Shown: in pieces, positions 1 through 12,391 of the stretch
Numbering within the stretch: position 1 is the stretch's first letter
How the letters are laid out: each line of letters opens with the position of its first letter
Assembly (NCBI RefSeq): GCF_000204055.1
Contig: NW_006768766.1
Span: 1,542,941 to 1,606,940, forward strand
Origin: Melampsora larici-populina 98AG31
Lineage: Eukaryota > Basidiomycota > Pucciniomycetes > Pucciniales > Melampsoraceae
DNA length: 64,000 nucleotides
Direction: 5' to 3'
Program-made: the position numbers and the translations under genes
Notes under the pieces: model-generated
Told to the model about the DNA's origin: nothing
The model's input: only the letters and a program-made list of their open reading frames with translations
The model's database searches: none

Positions 1-831
1 GCCCATTCTTGTTTTATCCAAGAGACGAGGTGGACCAGGGCCTCTTGGCTTGAACGGTTTGGTCTGCCACTGTAATGGCCTGTGTGCAGAAAGCGGTGTC
101 GTTCTGCTTGTGCTGAAAGGTGTAAGGTTAGCAGTTTTTCACAAAAAATTCCTAACATGGTCAGGAGAGCGATTGGTCTGTATGCCGAACATGACTAACG
201 TGTGGGCATATGCAGCTCAAACATACTTGTTTTCATATATATGGTTATGTGTGCCTTTTAGACCCACATTTATATTTTTTCAATGTCAATAGATGTCTTG
301 GAGTGACCGGTGATTGGGGCCCAGGGGTTAGTACAAATGAATCAGATCAGAAGATCTATCATGCTTCTTTTCCCTTGTGTGTTCCTTCCACATATCACCC
401 AATTAAATCAATTATCATAATCATATGTACTGGGGGTGTATCTTCTCCTTCACACTGTGACTTGATGTCCTGGATTGGCTCAATAATTGGTTCTTTGCTA
501 TGCGCTCCCACATAAACTATTCCCCACAGGGTAGTTGCTGATATCAGAGTTGCCAATTTCAAGGTAAATTGGGAAGTATGTAAATGTTACCATTCACCAA
601 TTTCAAAATAACATGTATATAAGCATCACATCATACTTCTTGATTGCACATTTTCACTGACCAAAGAGTGCACTGCCAAGGAACACTCTTTTAATCCTTG
701 CCAATAGGCTTTTGGAGGAGCCTCAGTGTCAGCCCTGAGCCCTAATTACAGGACCATGGGCTAACAGTACCATATTTAATAATGAAATATTGTATAAAGC
801 CATAAGCTACATCTCAAAGCTCAGTGTCAAG
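1..831. other. AT-rich intergenic sequence, no gene seen
   Basis: Only short open frames occur on either strand, without family motifs or convincing splice structure. The stretch ends at the start of a short inverted-repeat element. I see nothing further to support. Confidence 0.5.
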
Positions 832-1448
832 TAGGGCTGTGACCCGGACCCCGCCCTGCCTGGCCGAGTCTGCCCGACACCCTCTGGAGAGCTGTTGGTC
901 CGCGCCCCGGGGCCACAGAACCTCATGTGTTGTACTCACAAAGGCACCCTGAGGGTGCTCGGGCGGGTCGGGCACCAGGGCTGCCGATCATCCCAAGCTG
1001 TACAACTCGTGGTTTTTGTGCCTAAAACCTAAGCCTGACTCTGCCTGGCCCCTAGGCCTCAAGTTCAGGGCGCGCCCTGCCTGGCCCTTCACCATTTTTG
1101 TAGGCCCTTCACCATGTAAATATCCTTGTAGCACGTCGACATGCACACACGAAAGACTTTCCTTAAACCCTGTAACAACCCATCAAAGAGGTGCCACAAC
1201 AAGCACATCTTCCCCTTATCACCTGGGAGGTTGAAAGTCAGTTGACCCCTGCTGACAACAAAGGATTCTGCAAATCCTTTGAACAAATCACAAAGCACAC
1301 AGGGTGCTCAACAACAATCTCAGTCTAAATTTGACCAAAAGACTTGGAGATTTATTTCAAAACTCTCCGTGTGTGCACGTCGACGTGCCACACGGATATT
1401 TACATGGTGCCTTGGGTTTCTTTGCAGCCAGGCCGGGTCGCAGTCCTA
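832..1448. mobile_element. hAT-like MITE, composite
   Basis: The left end TAGGGCTGTGACCC and the right end GGGTCGCAGTCCTA form imperfect terminal inverted repeats of the family seen more clearly at 25179-25612 and 26629-26941. Inside lies a second inverted repeat of about 50 bp (around 1102-1158 and 1363-1411, containing the GTCGACxTGCACACACG motif on opposite strands). This suggests a nested or foldback element. The flanks share a (g/c)tgtcaag string, but it is offset by 3 bp on the right, so the target-site duplication is not clean. The interior is GC-richer than its surroundings and has no coding capacity. Confidence 0.55.
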
Positions 1449-1621
1449 GCACTGTCAAGAGCCACTCAAACATATGTATGTAATGTATTAAATACATGAT
1501 AAACCTAACCCAAGTGTCAACCACAAGTTGACACGTGAATAGACAAGACTCACACACCAACCACAAGTTGACACTGGAACTGAGACTATAAAAATCCCCC
1601 CATCTTTGACTACCATCACAA

Positions 1622-1720
1622 CTAGGGCTGCGACCCGGCCCTGAGTGTGATCGGGCCGCCCCGGGGCATCGCCAAGCTGCGAGGAGACCAGAGGACCTCT
1701 CAGAAACTCTCAGGGCTGAC
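1622..1720 (+). mobile_element. Truncated left end of hAT-like MITE
   Basis: The segment begins TAGGGCTGCGACCCGGCCCT and continues with a GC-rich tract like the element at 26629-26941, ending near a CTCAGGGCTGAC string that the other element also has. No matching right terminus was found, so it is probably a truncated copy. Confidence 0.5.
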
Positions 1721-2135
1721 TGAAGTAGCAAAGCTTCCTCCTTTTTAAGGAGTCTAAAGCAGCCTTCAGGATCTTTGGTTCACCAAAGTGTAAAGCCTGC
1801 CCCTCACAGTCTCACAAGGTTAGAGCACACTAACTCTTAATTGGCCTTAGTATTCTCTTCTCTTTCTCAAATCCTCTTCTTAGAGGTCAACTAGCTGTAG
1901 TCTTCACTTGGGTGTACCACGTGAAGACCACACTTTACCTGTATTGCCACATCCTTAGTGAAGAGTATGCCTAACAGATGCGCACTCTTCACATGCAAAC
2001 TCATCCTAATGGAGGAAATTGAATCACAATAAAGGAACACAATCAAGACAGTCTCAATGCATTTTCATTCCACTGTGACCAATCACAGGGGCAAAAATTG
2101 ATGCTCACAACTATGTGAGCGTTGAAATTTTCCTG

Positions 2136-2206
2136 TTTTGTTCCCATTTGTTTCCCATTTGTTTCCAATTTGTTTCCCATTTGTTTCCCATTTGTTTCCC
2201 TTTTCT
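2136..2206. repeat. 11-bp tandem repeat (CCCATTTGTTT)n
   Basis: About six nearly identical head-to-tail copies of an 11-base unit reading ccatttgtttc, one with a single A substitution. It is a simple minisatellite in non-coding DNA just upstream of the larger 75-bp array. Confidence 0.85.
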
Positions 2207-2515
2207 TTCTGTTTGTCAGCTGATTACGTGATCATCAGGAACTGAGCAGACAAACTAAGCCTTCCTCAGCATTTATTCCTGAGCAAAGAAGTCTGAGGAA
2301 GGGCTGATCCATCTGCTCAGCTGATCCTGAGCGGCATTCCCTGGTTCAGTAAGCTCCAAGGGATGCCACCAATGTATAGCTTAGGGGCTGAGCTGAACTG
2401 AGTATTCCCTTAGCTAAGTCTCTGAAGTATCCCCCAGATGGATCACAGAGCGCCAAGCTTGCCTCAAGCTTGATGGCTCCGGAATGAAGCCTGAGGCCCG
2501 TCTGCTCGTTCAACT

Positions 2516-2993
2516 GAGCTGCTCAGTTATTCCTCAGGGGCATCCCTGAGATCAGGAGGATCCGGAGGATTTCACTGCTCATTGGATGAGGGGCTGCTCA
2601 GTTATTCCTCAGGGGTATCCCTGAGATCAGGAGGATCCGGAGGATTTCACTGCTCATTGGATGAGGGGCTGCTCAGTTATTCCTCAGGGGTATCCCTGAG
2701 ATCAGGAGGATCCGGAGGATTTCACTGCTCATTGGATGAGGGGCTGCTCAGTTATTCCTCAGGGGTATCCCTGAGATCAGGAGGATCCGGAGGATTTCAC
2801 TGCTCATTGGATGAGGGGCTGCTCAGTTATTCCTCAGGGGTATCCCTGAGATCAGGAGGATCCGGAGGATTTCACTGCTCATTGGATGAGGGGCTGCTCA
2901 GTTATTCCTCAGGGGTATCCCTGAGATCAGGAGGATCCGGAGGATTTCACTGCTCATTGGATGAGGGCCTGCTCAGCTAGTCCTCAGGGGCAT
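2516..2993. repeat. 75-bp minisatellite array, about six units
   Basis: A 75-base unit (containing CTGCTCAGTTATTCCTCAGG, then GAGATCAGGAGGATCCGGAG) repeats head to tail about six times. The four or five inner units are almost identical and the edge units are diverged. The unit length is a multiple of three and one frame has no stop, so the array reads as a 25-residue peptide repeat. Flanking sequence at 2220-2515 and 2994-3330 is built of the same CTGAG/CTCAG-rich words in decayed order. That suggests a larger, older satellite-like tract whose core was recently re-amplified. Confidence 0.9.
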
Positions 2994-3329
2994 TCCTGGC
3001 CGGATCAGAAGGATCCAAAGGATGTCACTGAGTATTGGCTGAGGGGCTGCTCAGTTGATCTCAGCCCCTCAGTGTGAAAAACTTTATCCGGGGATATCAC
3101 TGAGGATTAGCTGAGCAATGAGCAGATGGGATGACGCTTTTATCAGGCTTCATTCCTTAGCAAGGAAGTCTGAGAAAAGTCCGGCCCATCAGTGATCCAG
3201 TCAGGGGATGCTACTGAGTATTTGCTGAGCAGCTCAAATGGGACGCCCCTGGGCAGGCTTCTTCACTGAAAAATGAAGCCTCAGGAAGGTATAGTTCATG
3301 TGCTCATCTTCATTTTGAACAAATTGCTG

Positions 3330-5058
3330 AGTATTCAGTGCCTCATGAGCTGATCCTGAGTACTCATCGGGAATCAGTTATTGTTCATCCAAGATGGAAA
3401 TGAGCCTTCTCAATAAATGTCAAGTAAAATATGAGAACCACAGGATGATCACCTGAACGCAAACAAGATTGTGAATTGAATCAATCTGAAAGAAAATGAA
3501 TCTTTTTTGGAGAATTCCAAAAAGTCTACAACGCTCACATGTATGTGAGTATCTATTTTGGCCCCTGTGAATGCTGCCATTATATACTATCCTATACTGG
3601 ATTTGATATACTTGGTATAGTACATCTCCAAATATACTATAGTATAGTCAAAATATACTTGGTAAAATTGAAAGATACTGAAGTATATTTAGAAATACTT
3701 GTCAACAAATTATATAGGTGTCTTCCAGGTATATGAGTAGCATAGTATAAGTACAAATATACTGGTATAATTCTTATCATTCTCAGTATAATATAATGGT
3801 ATAGTATAGTGGTAGCCTTGATTCTACCAAAAGCAGTTGTTACAGAAGGTCACAAGTATGTAACAAGTCCTCTTCATTAAATTTAACAATGTAGAGCTGA
3901 GACCTCCATTGCTCAATGGCCACAATTATTGTGTACAAATATGACTTCTGTCAAATTCTAAGGTTTCACAGAATGACAGATCTGAGATACCAAAATTTGG
4001 TGGGATCTGTTGTTTATTACAAATTTCAAGATGGACAGAGCAACAGAACAGCAGATCACACCAAAATTTTGGTATCTGTTGTTCTGTGAAATCTTCTGTA
4101 AAATTCTAAATTTGCCATAAGCCGTATTTGTACACCTTACTTGGAGGGTAACCCAGGTTTCATTGTAGAGACACACCACCAACCCAAAAAGAATGACTGG
4201 TGAGTTTTGTTTTTGCAGTAGAGCTCCACACTTTAGAGACTAGTGTCTGTCATTGTGGCTTTGTAAGTGTTCTCTCAGGTCTGGCTCACAGCACTGAGGT
4301 TAGCGTGCAGTGCTGCACTGCGCTGTGTGCACCACTGCTGCTTAACTACCTGGATAGTGGATATCCCAAGGACTACATATTTTGCTATCCATTGGGGCCA
4401 GAATATCTTGGAACTACATTTCCAACTACCAGCACCAGGGTTTAGTAAACATATCATCATACTGTGTGCTAAATCTTGCATCTCACCAATATACCCTTCA
4501 TCCAAAGACTCTCAATTGTTGATAGAAGATGAGAAACAATTGACTCAAGAAGTGAAGATCTTAATATTAGGTTCTGGAGAGTTAGTGTTTAAATTGCAAT
4601 CAATCACTTCTTTCATCCTCATTAATTTATTTTATATATTTTTCTTCTGTTGATCAGGTTGGATAAAACAACCATACTTCAACAAATGCAAATTGTTCAT
4701 AATTGTGGTGGTTTGACTAGTACACAGAGAGAACACTTGTCCTAGCTTTCAAAGTAAACTATAACATAAGAACTCAAACAAATTAGTTACATTTGATCTG
4801 CAGACATGAGAACAAAACCTGGACCAAATATATATACATAGCCAAATCCTGATCAATGCTTTTGACCCCTGGTTCATGAGGTTTTGTCTGACACAGGCTA
4901 GAAAAGACACCCATGACAAGGGGCCCTGCAGATCACTACATGATCATCCAATTCCAATGATCTATCAAAATTGTTGCTGCCCAACATATTATCAACATCA
5001 TGTCCTATCCCAAAGTTGTGCATTTGGTCTGTAATCAGCATACAAACTCCAGAATTAG
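3330..5058. other. Repeat-derived intergenic DNA
   Basis: There is a TATACT-rich low-complexity tract at about 3570-3800. Two related words sharing ACCAAAATTTTGGT lie around 3985-4090 in partly inverted order. No gene is supported on either strand. The part at 4741-4868 is a dispersed repeat listed separately. Confidence 0.5.
4741..4868 (+). repeat. Dispersed repeat, copy 1
   Basis: About 125 bases (CTAGCTTTCAAAGTAAACTA and onward through the GCAGACATGAGAACAAAACC word) recur at 15315-15448 in the same orientation with roughly 85-90% identity by eye. The element is AT-rich with no coding potential and is probably a piece of a decayed transposon. Confidence 0.75.
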
Positions 5059-5209
5059 GGTACTCAAAGCAAGTATGTACATGTACACACTTTTTCTACA
5101 TATTTTTTTTGCAGGGAAAACAAGACCAAAAGTATATTTTTGTTTTTTCCCCGCCAAAAAAAAGTACCTAGCGCAAAGTATGTATGCCTACATACTTGCT
5201 TTGAGTACC
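5059..5209. mobile_element. Short MITE with 21-bp terminal inverted repeats
   Basis: GGTACTCAAAGCAAGTATGT on the left is matched by its exact reverse complement ending at 5209, about 151 bp overall. The interior is T-rich and non-coding. No clear target-site duplication is visible. A related string (GGTACTCAAAGTATGT) occurs near 56962, which suggests a small family. Confidence 0.65.
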
Positions 5210-6978
5210 GCAAATGTATACTCTCATACCATTCCCCATTCCTCTGACTCTCCATCAAGAAAAATGACAGATACAAGAGAATCATGTAAGTTAAGTCTGA
5301 GGAAAATACTATGGAAAAAACGCATTCTAATTTCTAACAGTCTCTGTCATACTTGAACTTGCACCACCATTCAGACAATTTATTTTTGCCATTTGTTACA
5401 AGTTTGATTCTGTGTTATGTACATTATGCATACATATGGTGAATGGTCCCTCACTTTTCCTACTGTATACAGCTGATACATAAGTAAATGTTGATGGCGT
5501 GACTTATCTTTTGTAATTTATGTAATTCATTGTTACAAAGCCTATAACCCTAACCCTATATATACCCACACACCCTCACTTTTTTCATTTTTACTTTCCC
5601 ACTTTGCCCCGCTCCCAGTGACCCAGTCCCTTCTTGGCGTTGTACCCCCATGATCCGAGCTCAGTGCTGCCCCGTCCAACTCTGATCAATCCGATCCGAT
5701 CCGAGGGCGCTGATTTGATCTCCACATCATTTGACCAAAAATATTTGATTTCCATTCTCGATCCGCGCTTGTTGATCATCCTTTTCAAACTTGTGCAAGA
5801 ACCATGCAAGACCGACGTGTAAGAAACGTGCAAGTTCGGTGCAAGTTCCACTCATATCTTGCACAGAATTTGCATGAATCATTTCTGAAGTTTGAATGCA
5901 TTGCCATAAATCTGCGCCTTTCGGTAGCTTTTGACTGTTCTAATTGGACGGTTGTTTCGCGTTGGCTATTTTAATAGTCGTTGTTTATTTGTTTTCTCCT
6001 GAAAGATACAAAGATTAAACAAAGATAAACAACTCAAACACTGGCTGCCGATCTGAAACAAAAGTTTCACTGTCGATCACGAAGAAAATATACCAAAGCA
6101 GCGTAAAAACATTGGTAAAGTGAGACTGAGGGGTATTGGCTTCAATGACATTCTGCTTGCCCCAGCGGTTGAAAGCAATTATGCAAGGTGTTCAACTGGA
6201 TACATACATAGTTGTGACTCAGCTGACACTTACGCAAGCAGGCAAAGCCGGGTTGTTCGATGACCTTGCAATCAGGCCGACAGCCTCCTTTCGTGAGCTT
6301 ATTCATAATCTATCATGTAGGCTGAGACTGGGACATATATTCATCAAGAATGTAAGTCCCCTGGGCAGACCACCCTGGGCTTCCTCTCACAGCCCCTCTG
6401 GAGTCTGTCTCAATCAGCTGCCGAGATTCAATTATGTGAATAGAATCTTATGAACGGGACCGCACCTGTGGTTCGATAAGGAAGGGTTGAAGGTCTACCG
6501 TCTCCGTACATGGATAGATAGACTTGTGAAAGGATTGTTGTCTATATAAAACTCAGGAGTCTTTCATATAAGATGGGGCGAATAAACAGAGTGTCTGAGG
6601 AGAAGGAGGCGGTGGTTCTCTAAATGGGTGGGGGACTTATGACCATCTGGACTCATATTAATCTATATATTGAGATGAATTACCTAACAGGGGGACTGGA
6701 TTGATGAGTTGCAGACTGTGTAAATTGGAAATACGTAGGAATCGATAGGGTTTACATGTTGAAGGTTGAAACTTGAGAGTGTGTATGTAATTTTTTTTGT
6801 ATAAGATAAAGAGACTCATTCGATTTCCATCTCCCCATTTCCCAACTTCTTTTGAAGCCAAAGCAGATCACCGTTTACCATCTTAACTTATCAGTCTATC
6901 TCTCACTCACAAAACAATACCGTATAACAACTCTACTGTCTAATAGTCTATCTTTGAACCTTCAAAGCTCCTCAAATC
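5210..6978. other. Intergenic region upstream of the HMG-CoA synthase gene
   Basis: No gene is supported. At 5545-5560 two telomere-like CCCTAA words occur, too few to be a telomeric tract. An open frame at 6136-6453 has no family signature. The last 120 bases before the start codon at 6979 are pyrimidine-rich with CTCTCACTCAC words, as expected of a fungal promoter and 5'-UTR. Confidence 0.5.
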
Positions 6979-8943
6979 ATGTCTCATTCGAATGGTAATG
7001 CTTCCAATGGACACCACGCAAATGGAAATGGATCAGTACCACTCCCTTCTGACACCCTAAGCCCTACTTCACCGGATTTCAGGCAAATGTCCAACGTCAA
7101 CGAGTACATCACCTCACCTACTTCCCCAAATCACTCTGCCGGACCAAACCTTGGTAGATGGTCACCTCACACACCTTCATCTGACAACACCAGACCCCGG
7201 GATGTTGGAATCTGTACGTTATATGTTCAGAAGCTCTCACTGGTGAAAAGCCTCAGCTGACATTGCTCTAAACTTTACAATCCGATCGTGATTCAGTGGC
7301 CATGGATGTTTATTTCCCTAAACGGTGTGTTTCACAACCCGATCTTGAAAAATTCGATCAAGTGGCCGCTGGAAAATATACCATCGGTTTAGGTCAAGAG
7401 CGCATGGCGTACTGTGACGATCGTGAAGATATCAATAGTTTCCTTTTGACAGGTTAGTGCTTTGATTTATTTGGACTCTCGCGTCATTTTCACACTTGCT
7501 TACACATCTCTCTTGTTTCAATGAACCAGTGACCCAATCTTTGTTACAAAAGTACGATATTGATCCTCGATCAATTGGTAGAATTGACGTTGGAACCGAA
7601 TCCATCATTGATAAATCAAAATCAGTCAAAACTCTACTTATGGATCTTTTTGCTACATCCGGAAACACCGATATCGAAGGAATTGACTCCAAAAACGCTT
7701 GTTACGGTGGTACTGCCGCTCTCTTCAACGTGATCAATTGGGTCGAGGGAAGCAGCTGGGATGGACGATACGGTCTCGTCGTTGCAGGTGACATTGCAGT
7801 CTATGCCGACGGTCCTGCTCGACCAGTTGGTGGGGCTGGAGCAGTTGCTATGCTCATCGGTCCCAATGCACCTCTTGTGTTTGAGCGTGAGTGTCTTAAG
7901 TGTTGCCCATTACTCTTTGTTCAATCGAAATTGACGTGATCCCAATTTACCTTTTTGAAGCCACACACGGCACCCACATGATCAATTCATGGGACTTTTA
8001 CAAGCCTGAACTCGCTTCGGAATTCCCCGAGGTAGACGGGCCACTTACTTTAGTAGCTTACCTGTCAGCCTTGGACAACGTCTATGACCGATACAGGGAA
8101 AAACGATGCAAAAAACTCGGGTTGAAGCCCTCAAGCGCTGATCAGGATCCTAAGGCTCAACTTCAGTTAGATTATTTTGATTACGTAGCCTTCCATGGAC
8201 CTTACGGAAAATTGGTGCAAAAGGCCGCTGCCCGTCTCGTAAGTCTTTGTACAATATCGTGATGTTTGTACGTGCCAATGACTCTTTGTCTCCTTGCAGT
8301 TATACCTAGATTTTTTGAGCGACCCTGATAACAAAAAATTCGAAGGAGTCGATAAGGCCTTGGCATCCATGCCTCGCTCTAAGACTTATAGTCACAAGGA
8401 CCTCGAGAAGACATTCTTGAAGCTTGGAAAAGAAATGTACGACACAAAGGTAGTCCCTACCACCAAATGCATGAAACAACTCGGAAACATGTACACGGCT
8501 TCGCTTTACGGTGGATTAGCGTCTCTTCTTGATTCAGTTGAAGACGCATCGAGCTTTGTGGGTAAGAAGATAGCCATGTACAGTTATGGTAGTGGGTTGG
8601 CTTCTAGTTTTTTCGAAATCTCTGTCAAGGGTGACGTGAGTGAGATCAAACAAAAGATGAACTTGAGCAAGAGGCTAGAAGAAATGACCGTGAGCTCGTG
8701 TGAAGAATGGCAAAAAGCTCTTCATGTGAGTAATTTTTTTCTTGTGCAACTATCATTTATCTCAGTCTTTAAGTTGGCGGGGCTAATCAAAAAAACATTT
8801 TCCGCATTTGTATTCAGTTGAGAGAAGAAAAGCATAACATCAAGGACTACACACCTACAGGTGAACTTACTAACTTGTGGCCTGGACAAACTTACCTAGA
8901 AAGTGTTGATAAGACGTGGCGCAGAACCTACCGTAGCACATGA
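6979..8943 (+). CDS. ERG13: Hydroxymethylglutaryl-CoA synthase
   Basis: This enzyme condenses acetyl-CoA with acetoacetyl-CoA to HMG-CoA in the mevalonate pathway, which feeds ergosterol and isoprenoids. Six exons give about 525 residues: 6979-7213, 7297-7452, 7530-7886, 7961-8238, 8300-8725 and 8818-8943; all phases close. The family motifs appear in order: VGILAMDVYFP at the core start, GKYTIGLGQ, the catalytic cysteine in [26 protein letters not shown], the DFYKP motif, [16 protein letters not shown] with the active-site histidine, [16 protein letters not shown], and [14 protein letters not shown]. The first ~75 residues form a Ser/Asn/Pro-rich low-complexity extension that is longer than in yeast Erg13. 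The start is the first ATG after a pyrimidine-rich leader. No break is seen, and identification is very secure. Confidence 0.97.
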
Positions 8944-9951
8944 TAAATCCTTACCCACTCACTAAAAAACCAATCCTCCTATACTATACGTGTCAAAACT
9001 CAATCCCTTTGGAAAAAAACACCGAAACACGATATAACTAGTCTCGTAAATTATTGTTATAAAAAAATAAAAATCATGATTCTATACGACACTATGCTCT
9101 ATATATACTCTTTCTTTCTTTCTTGCTTGCTTTACCACTGATAGTATTCAATTAAATCTCATAATGGCCAAATTTGACTTGGCTTCAATGAAACCCAAGT
9201 TTGACGGTCTGTGCTGCTTACCAGTAGAGAATTGAGATTGAGGTAACTACTGAGTTGCTGGGTACCAAAAGGGTACTGTGATAAAGACAAAAGTGAAGTG
9301 TGATTTGATTTAACTGTTATGAGATATGTGGCAGAGTGCTTTCTTCCAATTTGATAGAAGGTGATTGATGAATTCACCTATCTGATTCTGACAAAATTTC
9401 AGATGGTCACTACACAAAGACGCTTAATCATATCGAATTGGTAGTTACTCAAAAAGTAGGCAAACTTTTCATTGACACGAATTTCAAGAATCACTCTTTC
9501 ATAGACTTGATGGTATCTGGACATGAAGTTATCTTGAAAAGATAGTTTTTGCAAAAGATAGGGGTCCCATTTTCTCGATGACATTGAATTTTCTCTTATT
9601 CCTTTCCTTTCCTTATCAGAATTGCTTCTCAGAATTGCTTGTTTATTCTGACATTCGCTGTGGTCTGCGATACATAAACCTATTCCACAAATTCAAGTAA
9701 CAATTCTAGAGCAATTTTGGATCCACAACCATTATGCCCTAATCGTGTATCCACTGTCAAAAGTGGAAAGTAAGGAAAGTATCACTTGACTCTATGTACC
9801 TCGACTTCATAGTTTTCTCTGCTTGGTCATCAAGGGCTGATAAAACCCCCGACCTTTCCTTGACATACACATCTTTGAAGATTCAAACTCCGTCTGTCAG
9901 ATGTCATCCAACAAAAGTCTTCGCAGTTTAGTTCCAATTTGAAGGTCTATG
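8944..9951. other. Intergenic, 3' side of HMG-CoA synthase
   Basis: AT-rich sequence with a TTTCTTTC tract near 9110. No gene or inverted repeat is supported before the MITE at 9952. Confidence 0.45.
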
Positions 9952-10044
9952 TACAGTCATTTAAGAAAAGCTTGCCCCAAATTGCCCGCAAAACTCAAGC
10001 GAATTGGCGGGGAATTTGGGGCAAGCTCTTCTTAAATGACTGTA
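9952..10044. mobile_element. Mariner-like MITE with 38-bp inverted repeats
   Basis: The element begins TACAGTCATTTAAGAA and ends with its reverse complement. The arms match over about 38 bases with two mismatches and leave a loop of only about 17 bases. Both ends are flanked by TA, the target of Tc1/mariner/pogo-type transposases. At 89-93 bp it has no coding capacity and would fold into a long hairpin. Confidence 0.8.
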
Positions 10045-10913
10045 TTACCTATATCTTATCTCCCAATCATCGTTCCCCAACGCTTTTGTCCATAGGGTTT
10101 TCCATCTTTATTTCCATTTCAAGGGTCTTCTTGACTTGCGTAAACATATTCCTTGTCACTTTAGCTATCACATAGCAGGAGAGACAGGCAATTTCATTCA
10201 GCCAAAGTAAGGTCTCGTTAAGTGAAATCGAGACTAGAGTCTGGAATGACCTCACAACACTTCAGAAGACACATGGTTCAAACTGATATTCAGAATGTGA
10301 ATCTAAACGCTTTAAGCCTTTCATTGAGGATGCAAATTATCAACTTTATGACTTCCAGAAGATTTTGTCGATGTCCATCAGAACTTCACAAACATGCATC
10401 ACCAAAGAAATGTTCCTTGACAAGGCTGATGAATGCTTAGTGCCTTTTTCCCTCCTCCCTTGGGGAGTTGGAATTGGTGAGCCACTCTGTCATGCACATG
10501 CATCAGGCCCTATGTCTAATTTTCATCTTCATTCGCTGCCTACAATTTTGAATCTGCCACCCTCCAAACCTCGGCCTTTTTTATTCAGGACCAAATATAG
10601 TCTGCGCAATGCTTCATACATATCTTGTTCCTAGTGCCGCGGCGATGCATTCATTCATGATTAAGGAACCTTTCTAGATGGCAATCCTATGAGCGGCCAA
10701 TCTGAGAAAAGTCAGTCTAAACACTAGACAAATTTCCCGAAATTTTTTATATAAAATGACAGCCTCATGATATCAAGGAGACCTTCCGTTCGCATACTAC
10801 ATCGTATTCTTTATACCAACAATTTCGCAATCTTACTCCTCTCGACTTCTTATTTTTCCGCTACCGTTACACCATTCTTGAATACTTCTATCCTCAATTA
10901 ACTCTTCTCAAAA
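10045..10913. other. Intergenic and promoter region
   Basis: No coding region is recognised. The final 100 bases are pyrimidine-rich (CTCTTCTC words) and lead into the ATG at 10914. Confidence 0.45.
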
Positions 10914-12391
10914 ATGCCTCAATTAACTTTATCCCGTTCACGCTTCGTTGTCGGATCTGTGCTCCAGAGCTTGGCGCCGAAGTCAAGATCAAAGAAACAA
11001 CAATCATCTGATTCTGATGTGAATATTCCTTTGATTGTCCATCAAAGTATCAGGAAGCTGTCAATCTCGTTAGAAGGATACTCATCGGGCGCTTCTCTTT
11101 CCATGTCCTCAAATTCAGGCCCATCGGACCGCAGAAGACTCGCTACCCCTTCCGGAAGACACGGAGGTGAGCTGACTCCTTCACGTCGACCGCATAAGAT
11201 AGTCTTTATTGACGCGCTCTATTTTAACTAAACAGTCCGAAGATATTCATGTTGATCCACATTTCAACATAAATATCTTAAAAAGATATAATGCTCAATG
11301 TTCGGTAAGCTACTTCACATCATTAGCTCTACATCCATTCAGCTCGCATGTCGCGTTCGGGGTTCTAAGTCTTTTCATGTCCATAGAATAAAAAGCCATT
11401 CAGAGAGCCTCCCGTCAGCGAAAATTTCTCACAGCGGGTCATAATGGAATACGAACAAGTTGATACCGATGACGAGCGTCCAATTGCCCGCTTTCCACAA
11501 GCGCGGCCCCTCGTGAGTTTTCAGGCAGAGGCTCTACTCGGAATGTCCATGCTGATATCTCTTTCTCTTTCGACCGATCTTGCCAGCCAAAACGACGCCA
11601 GCCAAAGAAGCGTCAGTCAAATCAAGTTGAGGAGTCTTCCCTTTCACAGCGTAGCCAGTCCATTCGGAAGGCGGATTCGAATGCCAAAATGACGTGGAGT
11701 GAGACATTGGCCGCAAGATTTGAGGAAATGTCACTAGCGTCTTGCGGTCTCTGCGTTGTAAGTGCACCATGTCTTTTTTATTTTCCTTGGAGAATTATTG
11801 ATCAGGTAAAAGCAAATGTGGTGACCATGTATGCTCATCATGTCTTTCATTCTACCATAGAACTTGGGTATTGAAGCAAAAGGAGTACCCACACTTGAGT
11901 CCGAGAACCAATCGGATTCGCAGCTTGCGACGCCAAAAGCAGTCAACCAGAATTCTTTCATGGAGACTCCGAGGTTGACCTTATCGACCAGCACTCCATC
12001 TACGAATGAAGACTTTCTCACTCCTGCGAGGCCCAATGTGAAACCTTTGGGCGATAGGGTTTACATCACTCCTTCTCCGCCGATCCTGTCCGTTTCCCGA
12101 GTCACTCGACGTAAAATCCAACCGGGAAATTATCGAGCGCTTCATGATTTCACGCTTCTTTCGCCGGTACGATTCACATCCACTGTCTCGCCAAGAGGTC
12201 AAAAAGCCCTCTCTGGCTCTGGAGTGAAAAATATCAGCCCCAAGATATTCCTTCCTGAGTTACGTGAACAGGCTCGAACATGGCGGGAAAGAGATCTTGA
12301 AAAGGCGGAGGTGGAAAGCATATTATCAGACACTGAGAGTCTGATGGATCCATTCATTCACAAATGTGGAGTTTTCAGGATGGCGAAGTGA
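10914..12391 (+). CDS. Unrecognised Ser/Arg-rich nuclear-type protein
   Basis: I do not recognise a family. A five-exon model gives about 380 residues: 10914-11166, 11243-11304, 11387-11512, 11587-11757 and 11861-12391. All phases close, but the exon 2 acceptor (GAAG) is weak. The product is polar and largely disordered. It has a basic N-terminus with KSRSKKQQ, a PKRRQPKKR basic stretch near residue 150 that could be a nuclear signal, many SP/TP sites (TPSR, TPAR, TPSPP, LSPVR) and a short helical segment WSETLAARFEEMSL. The C-terminus has a charged helix rich in E/R (ELREQARTWRERDLEKAEVE). The density of proline-directed Ser/Thr sites would suit a cell-cycle-phosphorylated protein, but that is inference. 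Confidence 0.6.

Noticed and set aside
2582..2980. 132-codon open frame with a 25-residue peptide repeat
   Set aside because: It is a by-product of the 75-bp minisatellite, with no promoter, splice sites or unique ends; edge units lose the frame.
5545..5560. Telomere-like CCCTAACCCTA
   Set aside because: Only two units inside ordinary AT-rich sequence; not a telomere or a supported interstitial telomeric array.
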